Positions 34,772-41,800 of a stretch of DNA of 64,000 nucleotides are shown one piece after another. The notes beneath the pieces were generated by a model. That model did no database searches. It worked only from the letters and a program-made list of their open reading frames with translations, and was not told where the DNA came from. The stretch's first letter is position 1. Each line of letters begins with the position of its first letter. Source of the DNA: Methylomicrobium sp051061015 (GTDB lineage Bacteria; Pseudomonadota; Gammaproteobacteria; Methylococcales; Methylomonadaceae); NCBI GenBank assembly GCA_051061015.1, contig JBPFEG010000088.1:62001-126000 (forward strand). The letters run 5' to 3'. The translations under genes were made by a program, and so were the position numbers.

Positions 34772-35323
34772 ATGGACGCCTCTTTATTCACCGATTATTA
34801 TGAAACGCTGGAAATCAGCCCGAATGCCAATACTGAAACGATAGACCGGATATTTCGCTACCTGGCTCAGCGCTACCATCCGGATAATCAGGATACCGGC
34901 GATCATAAACGCTTTAGCGAGATAGTGCGGGCCCATGATACACTGAGAGATCCGGTCAAGCGCGCTAAATACGATATTCAGCATAAAAACCACGGGGTAT
35001 TGCGCTCAAGATTAGCCGAGGAAGCGAGCGACCATCGTAACATCGAGCGGGATGTCGAGATTCAGGAAAAGCTGTTGTCGATCCTTTATATGAAGCGTAG
35101 ACGAGACATCCACAATCCCGGCATAGGCAATCTCGATCTTGAACGCTTGTCGGATTGCCCCCACGAGCATCTGGAATTTCATCTCTGGTATCTGAAGGAA
35201 AAAGGCTGGATCTGCAGACTCGAAAACGGCATGCTCGCCATTACCGCTGAAGGCATCGATCGCGCCAATGCCGAGACAAAACGCGAATCCGACATCAAGC
35301 TCTTAACGGATCAGTTCCACTGA
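34772..35323 (+). CDS. J-domain/winged-helix-like protein, copy 2
   Basis: The 183-residue protein is clearly a duplicate of the gene before it. It shares ETLEISPNANTETIDRIFRY, the HPD motif at 36-38 in RYHPDNQD, and an identical C-terminal core EFHLWYLKEKGWICRLENG. The linker and tail have diverged, so the duplication is not recent. ATG at 34772 is chosen; a TTG 15 bases earlier is also in frame, and neither has a good ribosome site. The 156-base gap between the copies suggests a separate promoter. Confidence 0.82.
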   Translation: MDASLFTDYYETLEISPNANTETIDRIFRYLAQRYHPDNQDTGDHKRFSEIVRAHDTLRDPVKRAKYDIQHKNHGVLRSRLAEEASDHRNIERDVEIQEKLLSILYMKRRRDIHNPGIGNLDLERLSDCPHEHLEFHLWYLKEKGWICRLENGMLAITAEGIDRANAETKRESDIKLLTDQFH

Positions 35324-35464
35324 GGCAAAGGATTCCGAGCATCTTTTGTCAGGCGATCGATAGGTCGCCTCCCCCCAAGTTTCTTCTTCCCCCAACCTTT
35401 TTCGCTTTAGCGCCCGACCTAGTACTTTCGTACAATTCACAAACCGTTAAAAATCGGTAAACTT

Positions 35465-35935
35465 ATGGCTGATCAAAAGCAATCGGCAACCTTAGGTGAA
35501 CCGGATATAATGGACATTGTGATTATCGATCACCAAGAAACGTTGGCCCGCCTGATCCCCACCGGCAGACTGAGCGTACGTTTTTTTGATGATCCGCTTG
35601 TCGCCTATCGATTCATCGAAACCTCAAGACCCGCTATCGTTTTTGTCGGTTTTGAATTGCTAAAAGATGACGCTGCTCGTTACATCGAATATTTATATGG
35701 AACAATCCCCGAGCGCCCGATCATTCTGACCGCCTCGCAGCTCGAAGACGACAAAATTCTTGATTGTCTGGCGGCAGGGGCTCGAGGTTATCTCGAATTA
35801 AACGATGCCGAAAAGTTTATCGTGAAACTGATCGGTGCGGTCTTGAATGGCGAAGCATGGGTTTCAAGACGATTGGTCGCAAAACTGTTGCGCCGATTAC
35901 AAAACAGCCGTTGCGAATCGCTCAGCACCGGCTAG
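35465..35935 (+). CDS. Degenerate receiver-domain protein (pseudo-response regulator)
   Basis: The 156-residue protein follows a NarL-type receiver fold (VIIDHQE, ILTASQLEDDKILD, GARGYLELNDAEKF). However, the phospho-acceptor aspartate is glycine (G62 in IVFVGFEL) and the conserved lysine is leucine (L112). It ends at AWVSRRLVAKLLRRLQN, where the LuxR helix-turn-helix would begin, so no DNA-binding domain is present. It should be an unphosphorylated protein-interaction module. ATG 35465 or ATG 35510 could be the start; the second has AGGTGA upstream. It precedes the 88-aa secretion-like module by 20 bases. Confidence 0.7.
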   Translation: MADQKQSATLGEPDIMDIVIIDHQETLARLIPTGRLSVRFFDDPLVAYRFIETSRPAIVFVGFELLKDDAARYIEYLYGTIPERPIILTASQLEDDKILDCLAAGARGYLELNDAEKFIVKLIGAVLNGEAWVSRRLVAKLLRRLQNSRCESLSTG

Positions 35936-35955
35936 CAATAGGACTAGGAACAGAG

Positions 35956-36222
35956 ATGAAAGACTTTCACAACGGACAAGAAGAGCATTCTCCCCAAACG
36001 CAGACCACATTAAGCCTGCAGGACCTGTTGATCGATGCGGAATGCGATGCGTTAAGCGACTATCTCGCGCTTTCGTTCAGTCATGAAGGGGCGGATGCGA
36101 GGATCAGCGTCACCACGACCGGCGCCGACCCCACGACCTACTCAGCCGTATTTTCCGGCATCCAGGAAATCGACCTGCAAGCCCTGCTCGCCAATTTACA
36201 AACAGACTCCGGTCAAGGCTGA
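35956..36222 (+). CDS. Stand-alone module resembling a type I secretion C-terminal target domain
   Basis: The 88-residue acidic protein (start 35956, MKDFHNGQEEHSPQT) reads LSLQDLLIDAECDALSDYLA, then ISVTTTGADPTTYSAVFSGI, then EIDLQALLANL. This order, a leucine-rich acidic helix, a beta segment and a final DLQALL helix, matches the C-terminal target module of large RTX/VCBS adhesins exported by type I systems. Here it stands alone, without adhesin repeats. It may be a small secreted protein, a decoy, or the remnant of a lost adhesin. No ABC exporter gene lies in the window. Confidence 0.5.
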   Translation: MKDFHNGQEEHSPQTQTTLSLQDLLIDAECDALSDYLALSFSHEGADARISVTTTGADPTTYSAVFSGIQEIDLQALLANLQTDSGQG

Positions 36223-36248
36223 CTTTGCCACGAAGCAAAAAGGGAAAC

Positions 36249-36277
36249 CGATCCCCGTAAAAGCAAGCCGGGGATCG
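36249..36277. terminator. Hairpin between convergent genes
   Basis: CGATCCCCG and CGGGGATCG form a perfect 9-base stem with an 11-base loop, midway between the 88-aa module gene and the macro-domain gene, which converge. There is no strong U-tract on either strand, so it is a likely but not classical transcription end. Confidence 0.5.
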
Positions 36278-36288
36278 TGCCAAATTTC

Positions 36289-36780
36289 TTATAACCCGGG
36301 CTCCTGCGCCGCTTGTCCCGGATGATAAACGGCATAGACGTACACCGGAATATCCAGCCCTCCCAAGCGTTCGTCAATCAAAGGCCAGACATCGTCCCAA
36401 TCCAGATCGCCTACGCCGGTTGCCAGGCGCGGCAATGCAACCGACGTCAGTTTTTCGACATGGATTATCTTTACCAGCGCATTCAACGCATGTTTAACAT
36501 TGCTCAGCGTCGCTTTGCCATGTCGATGATCGTGGCTGTCGACACCTTCCTGGGTAATCAGATTGATGATCCTGACGTTATCCGGCCCGCCCCACATCCA
36601 TGCCTCGCCCGGCTTGGTGTTATGCATATGACACCAGCGATGAAAATCCTTGTGCATGGCCGGATATCGGTTATGTAACTCGAGCGCCAGCCCTTTATCC
36701 ATCGGATCATTGAGGCCCACGCCATGCGCGATCGCCTGCGCCTTGCTCAATAAAATATCGCCTTCGACTCGGTAAATCAT
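36289..36780 (-). CDS. Macro-domain protein (ADP-ribose binding or hydrolase)
   Basis: The 163-residue protein is a single macro domain. It begins MIYRVEGDILLSKAQAIAHG, the GDIL phosphate-side motif, and continues with LPRLATGVGDLDWDDVWPLI, which matches the catalytic-loop region of TARG1/DarG-type domains. There the usual lysine position reads Arg (LPR). It probably binds or removes ADP-ribose from protein or nucleic acid. AAGGAG stands 7 bases before the start. No DarT-like toxin gene is adjacent, so it is not an obvious antitoxin. Confidence 0.82.
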   Translation of the reverse strand: MIYRVEGDILLSKAQAIAHGVGLNDPMDKGLALELHNRYPAMHKDFHRWCHMHNTKPGEAWMWGGPDNVRIINLITQEGVDSHDHRHGKATLSNVKHALNALVKIIHVEKLTSVALPRLATGVGDLDWDDVWPLIDERLGGLDIPVYVYAVYHPGQAAQEPGL

Positions 36781-37082
36781 AGTCTTCTCCTTTGTTATGC
36801 GGCCTGATCATTACGATGTCCGGCCTTATCGGTTGATAGTCTGCCCATGATTGATTTCGGACTTCATGTCCGGATGATAAACTTTTACACTGTGTTTTGC
36901 TGTGTTTTGCGGTATTTTATGTTTTCGTAACCCTTACGCCCTCCTTACCTATCGGGCTCGTGATGAAAAACACTGACACTGACGCAAGAATGGCTGTAAA
37001 TTGCTGATTGTTTCAGGATAACTCGGAATCCCCCGAATCGGTTCATGTCAATAGTGTAGCTTAACGGTTTGAGGCTGTTTTT
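36781..37082. other. Divergent intergenic region, 302 bases
   Basis: The gap separates the macro-domain gene (minus) from the 86-aa membrane protein (plus). It contains a short tandem repeat, two copies of TGTGTTTTGC around 36893-36912, and A+T-rich stretches fit for promoters. No open frame with a ribosome site and no RNA gene fold was recognised. Confidence 0.4.
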
Positions 37083-37343
37083 ATGACGTTGAAGCAATTA
37101 TTTTCTTCCCTAGGACAGTACATGGAAAAACAACCGATCGGCACGCTGCTGACCCTGTTGTTTGCCTTGCTGGTGATCATCCTGATCAGTTTGTATTTCC
37201 GTGTTTATATGGATGATGAGCAATGGGAAAAATTCAAGATCGAGCATCACTGTGAACTGCGGATGAGCAAAACCGGAACGCAGCGCGCGAGTTGGGCATG
37301 CGACGACGGCAAAACCTATTTCCGCTGGCGTCAACAGCGCTGA
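37083..37343 (+). CDS. Small single-pass membrane protein, 86 aa
   Basis: The 86-residue protein has one strong membrane helix (IGTLLTLLFALLVIILISLY, residues 19-38). A C-terminal polar domain of about 45 residues has two cysteines (HHCELRM and WACDDGKTYFRWR), which could form a disulfide if the domain is periplasmic. The ribosome site is weak (TTGAGG 10 bases upstream). It converges on topB with an 18-base gap. The ending CDDGKTYFR-like pattern recurs in small conserved hypothetical proteins, but no function is known to me. Confidence 0.65.
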   Translation: MTLKQLFSSLGQYMEKQPIGTLLTLLFALLVIILISLYFRVYMDDEQWEKFKIEHHCELRMSKTGTQRASWACDDGKTYFRWRQQR

Positions 37344-37361
37344 GAACTAAAACTACAACAC

Positions 37362-39407
37362 TTAGCGCTGCTCGGACGATGACCTGGCAATGCTTACCTC
37401 GCCCTTCTCATTCAACATCAAAAAGGCCTGCAGATTCTCCCCATTGACGCTGACCGCGTAAACGCCTTGAGTATGGCCCTGTCTCAATAATTCCGCCGCC
37501 ATCCTCCGGGAAATTACCGCCCCGAATGCCTCTTTCCATAGCACAAACTTGCAACCCTGGCGCCAGTCGCTGCAGCCGTAGCCTTTACGGCCTTCAATTA
37601 CGGAAGCATTGCATAATGGACAATGACCCAGAGCCGCAGGACTGTCGGTGCCGCGGGGCGGGACTACGATGTTGCGGGTGAAGCGAATGATCGCGTCCAT
37701 GAACTGCCCCGGATCATATTCATTCTGTTCCATTTTTTTCAGCCGCGATTCCCACTCGCCGGTCAGCGCGGCCGACTTCAACTGTTCATCGGCGATTAAA
37801 CCGATCAGCCTCTGCCCTGCTTCCGTGCTCAACAATAATCTTTTTTGTCGACGGATATAAGTACGCTTGACCAGCACTTCAATGATCGCGGCCCGCGTCG
37901 CGGGTGTTCCAAGGCCTTTTTCCTTCAAGGCTTCCTTCAGCGTCTCATCGTCACAGGTTTTGCCTGCCGACTCCATCATGCTCAGCAAACTGGCTTCGGT
38001 ATAGTGTTTCGGCGGCGTCGTTTTGCCCTGTTTGAGTGAAGGCTGGTGCGGCCCGGTTTCCCCCTGTTCGAAGGCGGGCAGAATTTTTTGATCCGGGTCG
38101 GCCGGCAGGGAAGCGGAATCCTTATATAATACCTGCCAACCCGGCGCCTCGATCACGGTGCCGGTCGTTTTGAACGGGATTTCGGCGGTTTCGCCGAGCA
38201 CAGTGGTGACCCGCTTCAAGCAGGGTGGATAAAAGGCCGCGATAAAGCGTATCGCGATCGCCTGATACACTTTTTCTTCATCCGGGCTCAGACTGCGCGG
38301 CAAGGTAGCGGTCGGAATGATCGCATGGTGATCGGTCACGCCGGCGTCGTTGAACAAGCGGCCGGTCAAAGCCAATTGGTTCAGGTTTAATCCGGCAATC
38401 TGTGCTCCGAAGCGCGCTTGCAGGGTTTGCAACAGCGGCTTGACCAGCGGTTTCATATCCGCACTCAAATAACGGCTGTCGGTGCGTGGATAGGTGATGT
38501 GCTTCTTTTCATATAATGACTGGGCAACACGCAAGGTTTGATCGGCGGTAAAGCCATGACGAATGCTCATGTCTTTCTGCAGATCGGTCAGATCATACAA
38601 CGGAGGAGGATAAACCTTTTCCTGCTTACCCTTCACCGAAGTGATCCGGAAATCACAGCCGTCAATCCGGGCTCTCAACGCCTCGGCCTCTGCCTTTTTC
38701 CCGAAACGGCCGCCGCTGTGTTGAAAATCGGCCTCGCGATATAGAGTATGCAGTTCCCAGAAATCCTTCGGCTTGAAATCCGCGATGTCCCGATCCCGCT
38801 GCACGATCAGCGCCAGCACCGGAGTTTGCACCCGGCCGAGCGTCCACAGCTGCGAGCCCTGGCCGAATTTGAGCGTGTAATAGCGGGTCGCATTCAAGCC
38901 GACGATCCAGTCCGCCTCGCTACGGCACTTGGCGGCCCGGTATAATCCCTCGAAAAACCGGCTATCGCGCAGTTTCGCGAATCCTTCGCGGATCGCCTCG
39001 TCGGTCAACGAACTGATCCAGAGCCGCCTGAACGGTTTATGCTCGCACCCGCACCAGGACAGGATATAGCGGAAGATCAGTTCCCCCTCCCTACCTGCGT
39101 CGGTTGCGCAAATGATTTCGTCGGCGTTCTGAAACAGGCTTTTGACCGTATGCAATTGCTTCTGCGCGGCCGTATCCCCCCGCGCCTTCAGCGCGAAACG
39201 CTCGGGAATGATCGGCAAGCTCTCCAGAGACCACCGTTTCCAGGCCTTGTTGTACTGGTCCGGTTCCTGCAATTCGACCAGATGCCCGAACGCCCAGACG
39301 ATCCGGTAACCGTTACCCTCCAGATAACCGTCGCGCCGGTTGTTTACGCCCAGGCAGCGCGCAATGTCCCGCGCCACCGACGGTTTCTCGGTCAAAACGA
39401 CTTTCAT
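37362..39407 (-). CDS. topB: DNA topoisomerase III
   Basis: The 681-residue type IA topoisomerase has the Toprim start MKVVLTEKPSVARDIARCLG and the metal motif TDAGREGEL. The active tyrosine is Y306 in HITYPRTDSRYL. The C-terminal region has a zinc-ribbon-like CPLCNASVIEGRKGYGC motif. It relaxes negatively supercoiled DNA and decatenates replication intermediates. It starts 6 bases after ppnN on the same strand and is probably co-transcribed. Confidence 0.95.
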   Translation of the reverse strand: MKVVLTEKPSVARDIARCLGVNNRRDGYLEGNGYRIVWAFGHLVELQEPDQYNKAWKRWSLESLPIIPERFALKARGDTAAQKQLHTVKSLFQNADEIICATDAGREGELIFRYILSWCGCEHKPFRRLWISSLTDEAIREGFAKLRDSRFFEGLYRAAKCRSEADWIVGLNATRYYTLKFGQGSQLWTLGRVQTPVLALIVQRDRDIADFKPKDFWELHTLYREADFQHSGGRFGKKAEAEALRARIDGCDFRITSVKGKQEKVYPPPLYDLTDLQKDMSIRHGFTADQTLRVAQSLYEKKHITYPRTDSRYLSADMKPLVKPLLQTLQARFGAQIAGLNLNQLALTGRLFNDAGVTDHHAIIPTATLPRSLSPDEEKVYQAIAIRFIAAFYPPCLKRVTTVLGETAEIPFKTTGTVIEAPGWQVLYKDSASLPADPDQKILPAFEQGETGPHQPSLKQGKTTPPKHYTEASLLSMMESAGKTCDDETLKEALKEKGLGTPATRAAIIEVLVKRTYIRRQKRLLLSTEAGQRLIGLIADEQLKSAALTGEWESRLKKMEQNEYDPGQFMDAIIRFTRNIVVPPRGTDSPAALGHCPLCNASVIEGRKGYGCSDWRQGCKFVLWKEAFGAVISRRMAAELLRQGHTQGVYAVSVNGENLQAFLMLNEKGEVSIARSSSEQR

Positions 39408-39413
39408 CGGAAT

Positions 39414-40814
39414 CTAAGCCCGGTCGTGCTCGACCCCTTCCTGCTGAACAATCCGGTAACAAGGCGCGTATTTTTTGCCTGGTAGCTTCATCCGGTGTTG
39501 TTTCACGAACGACGCCAGCAGCGAATCCATCAGATCCATAATCTCGGGATCGCCCTGGATTTCGAAATGGCCGTATTTTTCGACCGCCCGGATTCCCTCA
39601 TCCTTCACATTGCCCGCGACGATCCCCGAAAATACCCGGCGCAGATTCGCGGCCAGCACATGCGCGTCCTGATTTTTGTGCAGGTCCAGGTTCTTCATGT
39701 TTTGATGCGTCGGGATGAAGGGAGTTTGAAATACTGGGTCGACATGCAGCATCCAATTGAAGTAATAGGCATCATCGGTTGCTTTGCGAAAGGCGCGCAC
39801 CTCGTGGATGCCGGCTTCCATTTCGATCGCAACCTGCTGCGGGTCGTCGATGATGATCCGGTAACGTTGCTGCGCTTTTGCGCCCAATGTGCCGCCGATG
39901 AATCGGTCGATTTCGACAAAATACTCCTCCGCGCTGTCCGGCCCGCTGAAAATCAACGGAAACGGCATCGCCTCGTTTTCGGGATGCAGCAGGATACCCA
40001 GGATATACAGAATCTCCTCGGCGGTGCCCGCGCCGCCCGGAAATACGACGATGCCGTGACCGGTGCGCACGAACGCTTCGAGGCGCTTTTCGATGTCCGG
40101 CAGAATGACCAGATCGTTCACGATCGGGTTCGGCGATTCGGCCGCGATGATGCCCGGCTCGGTAATGCCGAGGTATTGTCCGTGCTTGATCCGCTGCTTC
40201 GCATGACCGATTGTCGCGCCTTTCATTGGCCCTTTCATCGCGCCCGGTCCGCAGCCGGTGCAAATATTCAAACCGCGCAGGCCCAGCTCATGGCCAACCT
40301 GTTTGCTGTATTCGTATTCCTTACGGCTGATCGAGTGCCCGCCCCAGCATACGACCAGGTTGGGATTGGTCATCGGCCGCAAAATGTTCGCATTGCGCAG
40401 GATGTGAAACACCGCATCGCTGATGCCCTGCGAGGTTTCCAGATTAAAGCGCGGATTTTCGTTGATCTCGTCGCTCACATAAATGATATCGCGCAATACC
40501 GCAAACAGATGTTCCTTGATCCCCTTGATCATCTTGCCGTCCACAAACGCATGCGCAGGCGCGCCTTTCAGCTCCAGCTTTATACCGCGCTGTTGCTGCA
40601 CGACACGAATTCCGAAAGATGAATAACGCTCTAAAAGCTCCTTGCCGTCATCCATCGTACTGCCGCAATTTAATACCGCCAGCGCACAGTTGCGGAATAC
40701 CCGGTATAACCCCCCCTGACTGGTATCCAGCAACTTGCTGACTTCGGCTTTCGATAGAATATCGAGGCGGCCTTCTTCAGGCGAGATTACCGCATCCATC
40801 ACTTCACATTTCAT
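39414..40814 (-). CDS. ppnN: Nucleotide 5'-monophosphate nucleosidase PpnN (LOG-fold)
   Basis: The 466-residue protein matches YgdH/PpnN. It has an N-terminal domain, a central LOG/Rossmann domain with CTGCGPGAMKGPMKGA and the catalytic PGGAGTAEE (in VVFPGGAGTAEEILYIL), and a C-terminal domain. In E. coli PpnN splits nucleoside monophosphates into base and ribose 5-phosphate and is stimulated by (p)ppGpp. GAGGAAC lies 5 bases before the ATG. topB follows after 6 bases. Confidence 0.94.
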   Translation of the reverse strand: MKCEVMDAVISPEEGRLDILSKAEVSKLLDTSQGGLYRVFRNCALAVLNCGSTMDDGKELLERYSSFGIRVVQQQRGIKLELKGAPAHAFVDGKMIKGIKEHLFAVLRDIIYVSDEINENPRFNLETSQGISDAVFHILRNANILRPMTNPNLVVCWGGHSISRKEYEYSKQVGHELGLRGLNICTGCGPGAMKGPMKGATIGHAKQRIKHGQYLGITEPGIIAAESPNPIVNDLVILPDIEKRLEAFVRTGHGIVVFPGGAGTAEEILYILGILLHPENEAMPFPLIFSGPDSAEEYFVEIDRFIGGTLGAKAQQRYRIIIDDPQQVAIEMEAGIHEVRAFRKATDDAYYFNWMLHVDPVFQTPFIPTHQNMKNLDLHKNQDAHVLAANLRRVFSGIVAGNVKDEGIRAVEKYGHFEIQGDPEIMDLMDSLLASFVKQHRMKLPGKKYAPCYRIVQQEGVEHDRA

Positions 40815-40861
40815 TCTGTTCCTCTACACTTTATATTTTGCTGAATGGCATCACGACGACT

Positions 40862-40909
40862 AAATCCTCCCTGAAGGGAGGGGATTTCTTGCCGGTAAAA
40901 TTGTCGGCA
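40862..40909. repeat. Pair of adjacent hairpins, first resembling an IS200/IS605-type end
   Basis: AAATCCTCCC, TGAA, GGGAGGGGATTT (40862-40887) forms a hairpin with a two-base bulge, followed at once by TGCCG/CGGCA arms (40890-40909). The CCTCCCTGAAGGGAGG core is like the subterminal hairpins of IS200/IS605-family elements, but no tnpA or tnpB gene is present. It may be an isolated palindrome or a relic. Confidence 0.4.
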
Positions 40910-41000
40910 GGGAAAAAATACCCGCCTATTCATGGCTTATTCAGCCTTTTCGATTATGATCCGCCTCACCAACCGTTTTTTCTTTATTAAGGCTAAAATC

Positions 41001-41693
41001 ATGAAATTCCTCATCATACGGTCGATACTGGCAGGATTGATGGCTCTGCCGGTGGCTTGCGCAACCTATTCACGGCAGTATTATGACTCCGGCTACGACT
41101 ACTCTCCGGGCCAATATAACAGCAGCTATGGCTACTCTCCGGGTCAATATAACAGCGGCTATGGCTATGGCGTCGTGGAGCGCAATTACTACAATACTTA
41201 TTCCTACCCCACGCCGGTTTATCGAACCGAAGAATACCACCATCACCACGACGGCCGCGACGATCGTTATCCGGATAGACGCTATCAGGATAACCGGCAC
41301 TACTCAACTTCTCCCGGAACAACCTACCGCAGGTCCGTCCCCCAAAGGCACGAAGCAAACGACCATTATAACTGGAACGCCGGGACTGCAAAGCCCTACG
41401 ATAATCGGCAAAGCGAGTGGGACCGCCAACGGCATGCCGATCGGAATGAAGGACGACAAGGCCGGCCGGACGATCCGAATGCGCATGGGCAATGGCAACG
41501 TCAGCAAAACTGGGATCGGCAAGAAGCCAGACGCCAAAACAGGGTCCTTGAAGAGCATTCTTCTAATCGGGATGGAGCAAGATGGCAAAATAGGGGCGGT
41601 GCGTCCCCAGCTCAGCAAAATAGCCAGGAGGGGCAACAAGGACACAGAGGGCGACGTCAAAGAAATCAAGAGGGGAATCAAAGCGGCCAATGA
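41001..41693 (+). CDS. Tyr/Gln/Arg-rich secreted low-complexity protein
   Basis: From ATG 41001 (AAGG 9 bases upstream) the 230-residue protein has a signal peptide, MKFLIIRSILAGLMALPVAC. Cleavage before Cys20 could make it a lipoprotein, though the lipobox is imperfect (Pro at -3). The mature part is disordered. A tandem unit, YSPGQYNSSYG then YSPGQYNSGYG, is followed by a His cluster (EEYHHHHDGRDD) and a long Gln/Arg/Asn-rich tail. The DNA of the two tandem units (about 41100-41168) is nearly identical. Such proteins occur in envelopes and matrices; no specific function is known. It stands alone between ppnN and the two-component system. Confidence 0.7.
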   Translation: MKFLIIRSILAGLMALPVACATYSRQYYDSGYDYSPGQYNSSYGYSPGQYNSGYGYGVVERNYYNTYSYPTPVYRTEEYHHHHDGRDDRYPDRRYQDNRHYSTSPGTTYRRSVPQRHEANDHYNWNAGTAKPYDNRQSEWDRQRHADRNEGRQGRPDDPNAHGQWQRQQNWDRQEARRQNRVLEEHSSNRDGARWQNRGGASPAQQNSQEGQQGHRGRRQRNQEGNQSGQ

Positions 41694-41800
41694 TAGCCGT
41701 TTTGATCCAGTCTCAGGGGCCGAAAAGGGAATGCAGAGAGCCAAAACCAAATCAGGTTATTTTTGACAGGGAATAACTTCGGGTTCCGGTTCGGGAAAGA

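Noticed and set aside
36893..36912. Two copies of TGTGTTTTGC as a possible CRISPR-like or regulatory array
   Set aside because: Only two adjacent short copies without spacers; most likely a simple slippage repeat.
39495..40622. Open frame of 375 codons opposite ppnN
   Set aside because: Antisense shadow; ppnN is unambiguous and the frame has no family-like sequence.
41083..41766. Alternative plus-strand frame of 227 codons over the Tyr/Gln-rich protein gene
   Set aside because: A Thr/Ile-rich shadow of a low-complexity gene; the other frame has a signal peptide and a better start.
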